Positions 1 to 9,900 of a DNA stretch of 64,000 bases are shown here, one piece after another. Position numbers and translations under genes: made by a program. The DNA lies in assembly GCF_002949735.1 (NCBI RefSeq), contig NZ_CP026681.1:7160501-7224500 (forward strand), given 5' to 3'. The notes beneath the pieces were generated by a model. The model searched no databases and was not told the DNA's origin. It saw only the letters and a program-made list of their open reading frames with translations. This stretch comes from Nostoc sp. 'Peltigera membranacea cyanobiont' N6. Its GTDB lineage: Bacteria; Cyanobacteriota; Cyanobacteriia; Cyanobacteriales; Nostocaceae. The stretch's first letter is position 1. The number at the start of each line of letters is the position of its first letter.

Positions 1-129
1 AATTTTGTCAGTATAATCTTTAACTGTCAAACCCTCGCCTACGTCTAGAGTTGGATTGATAGACTTAATACTTGCTAGACGTATCCCAGCTTTGCTGAGA
101 ACACGTGAACTGCGTTTTGGTCTTGCCAT
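1..129 (-). CDS. Hypothetical protein, N-terminal part only
   Basis: An ATG at 129 on the minus strand opens a frame that runs for 43 codons without a stop to the window edge, so the C-terminus is missing. The visible N-terminus (MARPKRSSRVLSKAG...) is basic and then turns more acidic, with no signal peptide or membrane segment. I do not recognise the family with confidence. Similar short starts occur in uncharacterised Nostoc proteins as I recall them, but this was not checked. The real extent lies left of the window. Confidence 0.55.
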   Translation of the reverse strand, partial: MARPKRSSRVLSKAGIRLASIKSINPTLDVGEGLTVKDYTDKI

Positions 130-465
130 AATTAATACTCACTTTTTACATTTCTCATAACTCCATACTGAACAATTGTTTAAAAGGTTGTCATACGTAG
201 AATTGTTGATTTTTTAACAAAACTAAAAATTAATTAATTTACAGCAGTTTCTACGTATTTAAACTACATCTCTTATTGGGTAGGTATCCCCAGTCCCAGG
301 TGTCAACTTAAGTCCAAGCAAATAGAATTGCTTCTGGCACATTGCATGTAGCTTGCTTTGACCTAGTAGTACGCGGCTACACAAGTCTAGTCCGCCTCCT
401 CGGACTAAGTAAAGAAAAATTAAGAGGATGTTTGAAAAGTCCTGTTGTAGGTATTAAAAGTTTTA
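130..465. other. Intergenic region without a supported gene
   Basis: AT-rich stretch upstream of the partial gene that ends at 129. It contains short imperfect inverted segments (for example around 380-415, with AGTCTAGTCCG and CGGACT) but no open frame with a ribosome binding site. It leads into the palindromic repeat at 466. Confidence 0.4.
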
Positions 466-542
466 GATCCCCCTAAATCCCCCTTAAAAAGGGGGACTTT
501 AAGAGACTTTTGCCCCCCTTTTTAAGGGGGGTTGGGGGGATC
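466..542. repeat. Dispersed palindromic repeat (GATCCCCC type), copy A
   Basis: Inverted repeat beginning GATCCCCCTAAATCCCCC and ending with its near complement in GGGGGGATC. An inner C-run/G-run pair lies on each side of the centre. A close relative lies at 2960-3031. This is typical of the C/G-run palindromes scattered in Nostoc intergenic DNA. It may act as a bidirectional hairpin, but no gene ends beside it. Confidence 0.65.
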
Positions 543-552
543 AAAAGCCTAT

Positions 553-675
553 GGGACTTCCAACAAATAAATTACCCAATCTTGTGGGGTGGGCAACATG
601 AGCGCCCATATACAAAGGCGCTCATGTTGCCCACCCCACAAGAAGTAGTTGAGTATTTTTTTATTTCGAAGTGCC
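553..675. mobile_element. MITE-like element, 123 bp, copy 1
   Basis: Begins GGGACTTCCAACAAATAAA and ends with the near inverted complement TTATTTCGAAGTGCC. It is flanked on both sides by TAT, a plausible 3-bp target duplication. The interior is a palindrome built on CTTGTGGGGTGGGC and GCCCACCCCACAAG. It encodes nothing. A second copy of exactly the same length lies at 45583-45705 and a deleted copy at 46982-47049. The transposase that would move it is not in this window. Confidence 0.65.
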
Positions 676-719
676 TATGAAGCAACTCTAGAAGACTTGT
701 GTGTACAATGTAGCTTTTT

Positions 720-770
720 AAGGGGGGTTAGGGGGGATATAAAAGTGCCTAAAATTACAGTGAAATACTT
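720..770. repeat. 51-bp direct repeat, left copy flanking the fhaC-like gene
   Basis: This segment (AAGGGGGGTTAGGGGGGAT, then AAGTGCCTAAAAT and AAATACTT) recurs in the same orientation at 3012-3062 with about six mismatches. The pair brackets the outer-membrane transporter gene at 1201-2928 and the minisatellite. Confidence 0.6.
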
Positions 771-930
771 ATTTATTCAACCTTTAAGGGTTTAAAACCC
801 ACAGAGGTGAGTAAAGTTTAGTGTAGATGCGGTTTATAACCGCCCTTTTAGTATTAAGTTGACACAAATAGAAATTCTTTATAACGTCAAGGCGAAAGCT
901 GCTACAGACTGCGCGAAACACGGAAATGTG

Positions 931-1098
931 AAGGCGGAAGCTGCTACAGGGAAGGCGGAAGCTGCTACAGGGAAGACGGAAGTTGCTACAGGGAAGGCGG
1001 AAGCTGCTACAGGGAAGGCGGAAGCTGCTACAGGGAAGGCGGAAGTTGCTACAGGGAAGGCGGAAGTTGCTACAGGGAAGGCGGAAGTTGCTACAGGG
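931..1098 (+). repeat. 21-bp minisatellite, eight tandem units
   Basis: Eight consecutive units of 21 bp (AAGGCGGAAGCTGCTACAGGG) with C/T and G/A variants; one decayed unit precedes them at 889-907. Because 21 is a multiple of three, several frames stay open on both strands. The plus frame from a TTG at 859 to 1224 would encode a 121-residue protein with a seven-residue repeat (KAEAATG / KAEVATG). A second, overlapping minus-strand frame is equally open. No good ribosome binding site was found, so I annotate the repeat and not a gene. Confidence 0.75.
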
Positions 1099-1200
1099 AA
1101 GACAAAACAAAAAAACGTCAACCCTGAAGGCGTAGTTTTGCATAAGTCCTATTTATTTATCGCTAAAATAAAAACAAACGGGAAAACTGGTGGCTACTTA

Positions 1201-2928
1201 TCAAAATGGTTGATAGCGGACTGAAAAACTAAAACCATTATCTTGTAGCGAAGTACCGCGATCGCTTGTTCCCATAAATGGTATACCATAATCTGCACGC
1301 AATACTAAACCATTTAAAGGTTGCCAGTTTAAACCTAAACCCAGACTAGCAATGGTTTGTGGGTCGGCATTAATAGCGCGATTGTTCCAAGCTGTGCCGA
1401 TGTCAACGAATGGTATTAGCTGTAAAGTTTGCACATTTGATGTCAGGGGAATACGAACTTCCACACCTCCAACTACCCCATTGTCAGCAACAATTTGGTT
1501 TTGACGATAACCGCGCACTGTATCCACTCCGCCAATGCTAATTTTTTCCAGCGACAGTAAGGAATCAGGAGTGAGTTGAGTGTTAACTTTAGCCAACATC
1601 AAGATGCGGGGAGATAGCCGTTGCACCCATTGAAATTGTCCTACCCAGGAAAAAAAACGCCCATCAGTACCACTATCATTAACGGTTGCATCAAAACCAC
1701 CAATCCCAAAACTAAATTGCGATCGCGCCGCTAAAACACTGTTAGCATTACGTTGTAACCAATCTTGGGAAAAGCGAATTACCGTAACTTTTGATTTTCC
1801 ATTTTCCGGCCCTTCAGTAAAAGAAAAGGGGATATCATTAAGGATGAAGGTTTGGCTACGTCGTAAATCAAATGCTAAACGGAGAGCAAATTCGTTGTTT
1901 GGGGTGTGAGTAAGCGGTTGACGCACGTTAAAAGAAAGGGTTTCGGCTTCGCTGCGAATATTTAAATCGCTAAACTTGCTTTCAATAATCCGGCTACCAC
2001 TGTTACTGTAGCGAACACCAATGGTTCCATCTAGGGCGTTAAACGGAATAGAATAATTAATATTGTAAATGTCTAAACCTTCACTAGCGGCATATTCAGC
2101 ATTAAATTTATCCCCAAACCCTAATAAATTATCGTGAGCAATAAAAACAGTCCCTTGTTCTGAACCAACACTAGGCGATTGGTCATTTGCAAATATTACC
2201 CCAGCGTGAAATGCTGGCGATTCGGTAATTGTCACCTGTAAAATATTGTTACCTGGGGTGCTACCTGCGGTTAACTCAGCATTGACTCGTTTAATAGCAG
2301 GGTCAAGTTGTAATAATTGCAATGCTTCTTCAAGGCGTTTTTGATTTAAAGGCTTACCCGCCAATCGCGCAATCCGGGAACGCACGTATGCAGTTTGCAA
2401 TCTTTTTAACCCTAAAATGGAAATTCCTTCAAGTTCGCCTTCCACAACTTGAATTTGCACAACACCGCTAGCGATATCTTGATTGTTGGGAATAAATGCA
2501 CCACTGCTAATATAGCCATTATCAACATAGAGTTTGGTGATTTGCGATCGCAGTTGCAATAACTGCTCAAATGTGATGTCTTTATTTTCTAAGGGCTGTT
2601 TTAACTTGATGATTTCATCTTTTAATACAGAATAACCTGTGACTTGGATTTCTTTGACATGAAAACTTTCACCACTAGGAAAAGTAGTATCGGGTAAATT
2701 TTCTGGTTGGGGTGATGGGAGTATAGGGATATTTTGTGCAGGTGGCGTGGGAGGAATATTTGGTGATGGTAATGGTTGAGGAATAGTTTCTTCTACTTTC
2801 CCTGGAATATTAGGGGGAATTGTTACTCCAGATGGGGGCGTAGATTGGGCAAATGCTGCAAGTGGAGTGATGCTAATACAAGAAAATGAAATGAAAAAAA
2901 GCTGTTTAAAGCGGAGGGAGAAACCCAT
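1201..2928 (-). CDS. ShlB/FhaC/HecB-family two-partner secretion transporter (TpsB)
   Basis: 575 residues. A signal peptide occupies residues 1-26 (cleavage near AFA/QST), followed by a proline-rich linker to about residue 85, a POTRA-type domain (FHVKEIQVTGYSVL onward, roughly 88-165) and a C-terminal 16-strand-type barrel from about 240. The VRGY motif near residue 470 matches the conserved loop 6 of the Omp85/TpsB superfamily, and the protein ends in an aromatic residue as outer-membrane barrels do. Family role: translocates a TpsA exoprotein across the outer membrane. The likely partner is the 1046-residue TpsA at 6938-10078, same strand but about 4 kb upstream with an opposing CHAT gene between. 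Direct repeats flank the gene. Confidence 0.9.
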   Translation of the reverse strand: MGFSLRFKQLFFISFSCISITPLAAFAQSTPPSGVTIPPNIPGKVEETIPQPLPSPNIPPTPPAQNIPILPSPQPENLPDTTFPSGESFHVKEIQVTGYSVLKDEIIKLKQPLENKDITFEQLLQLRSQITKLYVDNGYISSGAFIPNNQDIASGVVQIQVVEGELEGISILGLKRLQTAYVRSRIARLAGKPLNQKRLEEALQLLQLDPAIKRVNAELTAGSTPGNNILQVTITESPAFHAGVIFANDQSPSVGSEQGTVFIAHDNLLGFGDKFNAEYAASEGLDIYNINYSIPFNALDGTIGVRYSNSGSRIIESKFSDLNIRSEAETLSFNVRQPLTHTPNNEFALRLAFDLRRSQTFILNDIPFSFTEGPENGKSKVTVIRFSQDWLQRNANSVLAARSQFSFGIGGFDATVNDSGTDGRFFSWVGQFQWVQRLSPRILMLAKVNTQLTPDSLLSLEKISIGGVDTVRGYRQNQIVADNGVVGGVEVRIPLTSNVQTLQLIPFVDIGTAWNNRAINADPQTIASLGLGLNWQPLNGLVLRADYGIPFMGTSDRGTSLQDNGFSFSVRYQPF

Positions 2929-2959
2929 TGTTTATCTATTATTTATAAAGTTTATCCTA

Positions 2960-3031
2960 GATCCTCCTAAATCCCCCTTCAAAAGGGGGACTTTGATTCT
3001 TCCCCCTTTTGAAGGGGGGTTAGGGGGGATC
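2960..3031. repeat. Dispersed palindromic repeat (GATCCCCC type), copy B
   Basis: Inverted repeat beginning GATCCTCCTAAATCCCCC and ending GGGGGGATC, the same design as the element at 466-542. It sits between the start of the TpsB gene and the stop of the secreted hypothetical gene and could act as the terminator of the latter. Confidence 0.6.
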
Positions 3032-3062
3032 GACAAGTGCCTAAAATCACAGCTAAATACTT
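3012..3062. repeat. 51-bp direct repeat, right copy flanking the fhaC-like gene
   Basis: Partner of the segment at 720-770, same orientation and equal length with about six substitutions. It overlaps the right arm of the palindrome at 2960-3031 and continues into AAGTGCCTAAAAT. Confidence 0.6.
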
Positions 3063-3105
3063 TTAAAACATCCTTTGAAAGACAGATAATTTACGCTATT
3101 TTTAT

Positions 3106-3657
3106 TTAAGATTGGGACACTATACTTTCCACATCTACAGCCGAACACCGTCGGAGATCGTCGCAAGTATACGCTATTACTGAGCCATCAGGCTCAACAG
3201 AAAACAAAAAATTATCAGCAGCATAAGTAGGGTGTCTTCTGGAAGTTCCAGGATAAACAGGGTTATATCCCAATAAAACTAAGCCTTGAGGAGATGATTT
3301 GAGGTTAATTTCCTGGTCTACAACCTCACTTCTATTTATTCTAGAGTCAAAATATCTAGTTCTCATCATTCCAGAATATCCCTTCATCACCAGGACACTT
3401 TGATAGACAACTCCATCAACGCTATATCTAAGACTCCAACTTCCGTAAAGCGGAGAATTTGCATCTACGAGTTGCGCGATCGCATAAGATGAAGATTGAG
3501 AAGTATTGGGTGTTTGTGCTAAAACATCTCTGCCATTTGCTGACTTGATACCAAATAATCCAATTCCAGCTACTAAAATTGCAATGGAAGCAGTTTGTTT
3601 GAAAGTTGGTAACAGAGATTTTGCTAAAAGTGTGTTAGAAACTAGTGTAGAAAACAT
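3106..3657 (-). CDS. Secreted hypothetical protein
   Basis: 183 residues from an ATG at 3657 preceded by GAGAGG at good spacing; the frame is open further upstream to 3783 but that part lacks a ribosome site. The N-terminus (about residues 12-40) is hydrophobic and reads as a signal sequence or anchor. The body has an extended, beta-like character (LYGSWSLRYSVDGVVYQ) and two C-terminal cysteine pairs in CDDLRRC. I do not recognise the family. It lies between the TpsB gene and the divergent CHAT gene, so a role at the cell envelope is plausible but is only inference. Confidence 0.65.
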   Translation of the reverse strand: MFSTLVSNTLLAKSLLPTFKQTASIAILVAGIGLFGIKSANGRDVLAQTPNTSQSSSYAIAQLVDANSPLYGSWSLRYSVDGVVYQSVLVMKGYSGMMRTRYFDSRINRSEVVDQEINLKSSPQGLVLLGYNPVYPGTSRRHPTYAADNFLFSVEPDGSVIAYTCDDLRRCSAVDVESIVSQS

Positions 3658-4094
3658 AATCAACCTCTCAATCTGAGTTAAAAAAATAACGATACCTTCA
3701 TCAGCAACGGTTAATAAATTGATGGTTTTGTTATTTTTCGATTCATGAACCGTTTCTTTAATACTCAGATTATGAGAAACCACTAGGTAATGCGTTCACC
3801 TTTCACGCAGATATAAGTGCAGAATTTATCTTGTGCGATCGCATGATGGTGCATACTATTTTGCAGAAAACTGCACGCTTTTAAAAACTTCAGTTTCTGA
3901 TGCTGATTTCTGGTAATTTAAACAATAAAAGCTAAATACCTATTTTCTATATAGGAACCCGGTTTGATTGCTGAAAATATACGTAGTAACGCATCAAACC
4001 CGTGATAATAGTGCGTTACGAACTCCGTTCTAACACACTCTACAATACCTAATTTCGTTCAAAAATCAAATAGTAATCCTATATACGTATACAC
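3658..4094. other. Divergent intergenic region before the CHAT gene
   Basis: About 440 bp between the start of the secreted hypothetical gene and the CHAT gene. It contains one HIP1 site and an inverted pair GTAACGCA / TGCGTTAC near 3980-4020, a common hairpin type in these genomes. Promoters for both genes should lie here, but no convincing -35/-10 pair was found. The palindrome-like TATACGTATA lies just before the CHAT start. Confidence 0.4.
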
Positions 4095-6923
4095 ATGAAT
4101 ACCAAAAATAAATATTTTAAAATATTATTCTCAGCGCGGCGGTGGATGCAGATATTGCTGAAAATCGGAAGTTTCTGCAAGAGGCTAATTTATTTTGCTC
4201 CTCAGCAACACCAAAAACCAAATCGGCATCCCAAATTTATTAAAGGATTATTTTTGACAACTTTACTGATATCTCTTTTACTTGGACAAGTCGTATCTGC
4301 ACAAACTCCAAATATCACTTCCCTAGTTGAACAAGGAATTAAAGATTATGAGGCGGGGAATTTTTTTAATGCAATCAAACATTGGCAAGAGGCATTAAAT
4401 CAAGATAAAAATAATCCGTCAGCTACGGCGGTTGTAAATGAAAATTTGGCGCGTGCTTACCAACAAATAGGAGAAAATAAAACAGCGATCGCATCGCTAT
4501 CGGCGGCAATTAATGACTATAGTGCGGTAGGAAATATCCAACAAGTGGGACGGATGAAGTCAGAGCTAGCCCAAGTTTACAGCAATTTGGGACAACCCCG
4601 CAAAGCGATCGCACTTTTGTGCGGCAAACTGGTCGATAAGTCGAAAATCCCAGAAAATCAACCGAGTCAAGAAGTAAAATGCACTCCAGAAAGTGCTGCA
4701 CAAATCGCCACAAAATACAACGATAAAAGCGGTGAGGTTGCAGCTTTAGGAATTCTCGGTGAAGCATATCGCTTAATTGGAGATTACGACCAAGCAATTG
4801 AATATTTACACCAAGCACAACAACTTTATCCAGCTTACGACTTTTTGGTGTTAAATAGTTTGGGTAATGCTCACAAAAGTCGCGCTCAATTGCGAGAGTT
4901 ACAAGCCGATTCTGCAAATAAAGCTGGTATTATTAGTAAAGAAAATGAATTTACGAAAAAGTCTCTAGAAGACTATAGGCACGCTCACGAATATTTTCAG
5001 AAAAGTACACAACTCGCCAGCGACCAAAAACAAACTTTAGCTAAGATGCGAGGATTGTTAAATTTAATTCAGTTGGCTTCCCAGACCAATAGAAGCAAAG
5101 TTATGAACGATCGGGAATTTAACAAAACTGTTGACGATGCTTTAAAGGTTCTTGAAATTCTACCCGATTCAGCGACAAAAGTCTATGGAGCAATTGATTT
5201 AGCATACTTGCAGTCAGATGCTAAGGGAACTTCGCCTTTTACTTACTGTCCAAATAGCCGGATTTTACCCGATGCAGATGTATTAAGTTTGCTACACAAG
5301 TCAGTAGCGACTAGTAAAAATTTACAAGATAATCGCCTACTTTCTTATTCTAACGGCGCTTTGGGTCATTTCTGGGAATGCGAACCAAAGAAGGAAACAG
5401 AAGCATTAAAATATACTCAAACTGCAATAGTCGCAGCAGATAATAAGTTAAGCGCAAAAGATAGCTTGTATTTGTGGGAATGGCAAGCCGGACGGATTTT
5501 AGATAAACAGAATCGAAAAGAAGATGCGATCGCATCTTATCAACGAGCATTTGATACCCTAGAAGATATCCGCAGCGATATCTTAACCGCCGAAAGGGAT
5601 GTACAGTTTGACTTCCGCGATGTTGTGCGACCATTGTATCGGACATTGGCACAGTCGCGGCTCGATTTGCTTGCAGTTGGTGCGATTGCAGATGAACGAC
5701 GCGCCAAAGAATTATCAGAAGTAGTTACAACCATTGATGCTTTGAAACTAGCAGAATTACAAAATTATTTTGGCAATGATTGCATTTTAAGTGCCTTGAA
5801 TCCCAAACCAGTGGGAGAACTCCTTAAGGATAATAGTGTAGCGTTTCAGAATACTGGGTTTTTGAGTTCCATCATTTTAGAGGGCAAAACCGGCATATTA
5901 TTGCAGTTACCCAATCAGGCAACTAAATTTAAATGGATTGAAGATTCCAATCAAGAAGATACAAACAAAATAGTTAGCAGCGACACGCTACAGAAAAAAA
6001 TTGCCGAGTTTCGCACAGGATTAGTTAAAGGAGAAGAACTAATTAACTACGATACAACAACTGCCGCACAGCTTTATGATTGGATAATTCGCCCCTTTGC
6101 CGAGGATATCAAACCGGAGAAAATCAAAACCCTAGTATTTATTCAGGATGGGTTTTTGCGTAGTGTGCCAATGGCAGCCCTTTATGACAACCAAGAACAC
6201 AAATATTTAGTCGAAACTTATGCCATTGCAACAACCCCCAGTTTACGACTTAGCACACCCAAAGCAAGCGATCGCAGTCCGCAAAAAGCGTTAATTTTGG
6301 GTTTGACGGAAACAGCCACAATCGACGGGAAGATTTTTGATGCGCTTTCTGCTGTTCCTGATGAAATTAGTGCAATTAAAGGTATATTTCCTCGTCATAC
6401 CGACCTCATCGATGAAAACTTTTTTCCCGAAAGCTTTCAAAAAACACTTGACAAAAGCACATATCCAATTGTTCACATAGCTAGTCACGCTCAATTTGGG
6501 ATCATTCCTGAAGACACCTTTATTGTCACAGGCAAAAACCAAAAACTTACCATCGGTCAATTAGAGAACTCACTACGAAACCTCAACAGCAAATCGGATA
6601 GTGTCGAACTACTGACATTAACTGCATGTGAAACTGCATTTGGTGACGATCGCGCCACACTAGGGTTAGCTGGAGTTGCCTTGCAAGTTGGGGTAAAAAG
6701 TGCGATCGCATCTTTGTGGAGTGTCACAGATGAATCAACATCGGAATTAGTCAAAGCATTTTACACCAACTACCGCAACGCTGGCATGAGTATTGCGGAA
6801 GCGTTGCAAAAAGCCCAAATTAGAATGATTCATGCTAAGAAATTATCGCCATCCGAAATAAATCCCAGCTATGATAATCCTGCGTATTGGGCACCAATGA
6901 TTGCGATCGGTAATTGGCTTTGA
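4095..6923 (+). CDS. TPR-repeat CHAT-domain protein (caspase-like peptidase fold)
   Basis: 942 residues. After a basic start, a hydrophobic segment at about 50-68 (FLTTLLISLLLGQ) reads as a signal or anchor, suggesting export. TPR-type helical repeats fill about 75-300 and recur near 440-500. The CHAT domain is C-terminal (about 600-942). The expected catalytic pair is present: His798 in HIASHAQFG and Cys845 in LTLTACETAFG, so it is probably active. Known family: CHAT domains belong to the caspase/separase clan, and cyanobacterial copies often sit beside filamentous-haemagglutinin-type exoproteins. The gene is convergent with the TpsA gene, only 14 bp between stops. Substrate unknown; processing of the exoprotein is one hypothesis. 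Confidence 0.88.
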   Translation: MNTKNKYFKILFSARRWMQILLKIGSFCKRLIYFAPQQHQKPNRHPKFIKGLFLTTLLISLLLGQVVSAQTPNITSLVEQGIKDYEAGNFFNAIKHWQEALNQDKNNPSATAVVNENLARAYQQIGENKTAIASLSAAINDYSAVGNIQQVGRMKSELAQVYSNLGQPRKAIALLCGKLVDKSKIPENQPSQEVKCTPESAAQIATKYNDKSGEVAALGILGEAYRLIGDYDQAIEYLHQAQQLYPAYDFLVLNSLGNAHKSRAQLRELQADSANKAGIISKENEFTKKSLEDYRHAHEYFQKSTQLASDQKQTLAKMRGLLNLIQLASQTNRSKVMNDREFNKTVDDALKVLEILPDSATKVYGAIDLAYLQSDAKGTSPFTYCPNSRILPDADVLSLLHKSVATSKNLQDNRLLSYSNGALGHFWECEPKKETEALKYTQTAIVAADNKLSAKDSLYLWEWQAGRILDKQNRKEDAIASYQRAFDTLEDIRSDILTAERDVQFDFRDVVRPLYRTLAQSRLDLLAVGAIADERRAKELSEVVTTIDALKLAELQNYFGNDCILSALNPKPVGELLKDNSVAFQNTGFLSSIILEGKTGILLQLPNQATKFKWIEDSNQEDTNKIVSSDTLQKKIAEFRTGLVKGEELINYDTTTAAQLYDWIIRPFAEDIKPEKIKTLVFIQDGFLRSVPMAALYDNQEHKYLVETYAIATTPSLRLSTPKASDRSPQKALILGLTETATIDGKIFDALSAVPDEISAIKGIFPRHTDLIDENFFPESFQKTLDKSTYPIVHIASHAQFGIIPEDTFIVTGKNQKLTIGQLENSLRNLNSKSDSVELLTLTACETAFGDDRATLGLAGVALQVGVKSAIASLWSVTDESTSELVKAFYTNYRNAGMSIAEALQKAQIRMIHAKKLSPSEINPSYDNPAYWAPMIAIGNWL

Positions 6924-6937
6924 AAGTCACATCCTCT

Positions 6938-9900
6938 CTACTGACATTCTCGACTAAGTACCAACTGTCCATTAGCCAGTCGATAAAGCCCTTGTGGTTC
7001 AATAATGCGATCGCCTTTTTTCCAAGTCCGCGATGTTGGTTGAACGTTACGCACTTCACCAGTTGAATATACAGAAATTAATCCATTCCCTGGACTATTA
7101 CGTAAAGCACCAGAACCAGTGATGAAGAATGTACCCCCTTCCTTGGAACTGCGGGAAACGCAACTATTGGCGATGAGTGCATTAGTGTCGATGACGTTTG
7201 GAGCTACTCCAGTAAAGCTATTTTGAATAGAATTGGTATCGGGTGCGTTAATATTTGTGATACCGGAAACGCCTAATTGCGAACTTGCAGTAATATCGCT
7301 TTTATCTGTTGGCTTTGTCCGCGATTCGATACCGAAAATACCCTGCGAGTTGATTTGAACGTTTCCACCAGTTCCGGTGTATGCATTTGCGCTGATGTCG
7401 CTGTTTTCTTTAGGGATGGCGACGATGAATTTAGAGTTGATATTGATGTTACCGCCATCACCGCCGGCTTGTGCCCTACCTGCGGTAGTTGAAATGAAAG
7501 CGCCATCATGCAAAAGTAATAAATCATCAATATTGAGGGTGATGTTACCACCATTACCTGCGTTCGTTGAAGAAGCGATCGCACTGAGTTTACCAATAAT
7601 TTTCAGAACATTAGCGTTAATTTTAATATTTCCAGCGTCACCTGTACCGAGGCTGCCAGAGATAATTTGAGCATTTTCATGTATATCAAGATTATTGGTA
7701 GTAATATCTATATCACCACCTTTACCGTTAGCACTTTTGTAAACTGATGACGTTATACCAGTGAATGACTTACTATCTGAAGCGCGTAAATCAATTTGCT
7801 TGGCATTAATCGTAATATTTCCGGCATTACCTTGATTGAATGTGGAAGCAGAAATTTGTCCGCCATTGCTGAGGTTTAAGTGTCCTGTTGTCACATCAAT
7901 GCTGCCGGCAGAACCAATTCCTCCGGTTTGCAAATCGGCAAATAAACCTGATGATGGAAGTAAACCATTTGGTAGTTCTAGGCCAACCCCAGTAATATCA
8001 ATAGAATTAGTGGCATGAACCACCAAATTACCTCCTTGTCCCCGTCCCCCTAACACTGTGGTTGATATGTTTCCCCCATTACTCAACCGCAAATTTTCTG
8101 TGTCAATCGTTATCGTGCCACCTTTTACATCTGCATTACTTCCAATCACTTGCGAAGATAAGTCACTGATATTAGGAAAACCCTGGAATCGAGACATACC
8201 CCCATCCACTTCTACATTTTTGGCGCGGATAATAATATTCCCAGCATTACCACTGCTTTCAGTGGATGAGGTGTCTATATGTCCTCCTTCAGTTAGGGAA
8301 AGTTGAGGCGTTTTTATAATTACATTGCCACCATTCCCTGAGCCAAGAAAAGTGTCACTTGATATATAGCTTCCTTGGGTAAGTGAAAGTCGAGGTGTTT
8401 CAATTGTTATATTGCCACCATTGCCTGAACCGTAAGTATTACTTGATATATCACTACCGCTAATATCTACTTGTTCACTAGCTTTAATAAAAATGTTAGC
8501 TGCATTTGCATTACTCAAGGTAGTCGTTGAGATATTACTCCTATCTTTGAGATTGAGTCGCTGGGTTTCAATAGTGATATCCCCCACTCTTGCTGGAGTT
8601 GTACCTCCGACTCGTAGAAAAACACCTGTAGATATATTACCTTGAGTCACCTCAACGGCATTCCGAGCCTGAATGGAAATAGAACCGACACTTCCACTAC
8701 CAGATGCAAGTACTCCCACTGCACTTTTTGGAAAATTATTTTGAACTCGCAAAGTGCCTGTTTCAATCCGCAGATTTCCTGTTGAACCGGAACTGGAACT
8801 AGTGAGTAGTAAATCACCTTGGTTAGTGATATTCACAGCATCTTTAGCTCGCACAGTTAAGTTTCCCGCATTGCCTACACCGTTAGTACCAACCAGAGCA
8901 AAGCCACCATTGAAGTTAACAGACTCTGTAGCATTAAAAGTAAGATTTCCTCCATTACCTTTACCAATACTAAGTGTAGAGATATAACTGCTGTTTTCTG
9001 GTGTTCCATCTCCGGTAATTATGATTTTCGCGGCATTGATGCTAACGTCACCACCCGCACCGGTATCATTGCTGCTGGAAAAAATCCGACTGCGGTTAGC
9101 GAGAGTTATTGCATCGCTGGCTTTAATTTGAATATCACCACCCTTAGCTGCACCAGTAGTAGCGCTCAAAATTATAGCACTGTTGTCTAAATTCAATTGA
9201 GTCGCATCAACCAAAATTGAGCCGCCATTGAAACTAAATAGATAGGAAAGGTTTCTGTTAAGGGCGATTTGTCCGCCAAATAACTCAATTCCACTATTTT
9301 CACCTGTAGCGATAATTCTTGCATTTGTTAAGTTGATGAGTGCGCGTTCTACATTTTCTGGTAACTTAAAACCCAAGGACGAGCCATTGACATTCAACCC
9401 AACGGTTGTATCTCCACTGACTGCTGCCAATTTCACTTGTCCATTTTGAGTAAACAAATAACTACCATCTAAGGCAATTTCACCGCCCAGAAGTGCTAGG
9501 GTGCTACCAGTGCCAACATTCAACGCATTAACTGCTTGGTTAGTAATACTTCCTGGTTGGGAACCAAACTGCAAGCCAATTGGGACATTAATAGTCAATA
9601 ACGGTGGCGCTTGGGGATTTATGGCGCTAAACTCTATCCCATTGGGAAAGACTAAACTATTTGCTGTCGTTCCTAAAAAAGAACCTTGTATATCTAAACT
9701 GGCATTTTTCCCAAATACAATGCCATTGGGATTTAGCAAAAATAAATTTGCACTACCCAATACCCCCAATCTCCCGAAAATATTCGATGAGTTATCACCA
9801 GTAACGCGAGAAAAGATATTTGTTATCCCTTCTGGATTGGCGAAATAAACACCTCTAGCAACACCAACGTTAAAATCTTGAAAACTGTGAAATAAGTTAG

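Noticed and set aside
859..1224. Repeat-coded protein of 121 residues
   Set aside because: Open in several frames on both strands only because the unit is 21 bp; TTG start and no clear ribosome site. Kept as a repeat.
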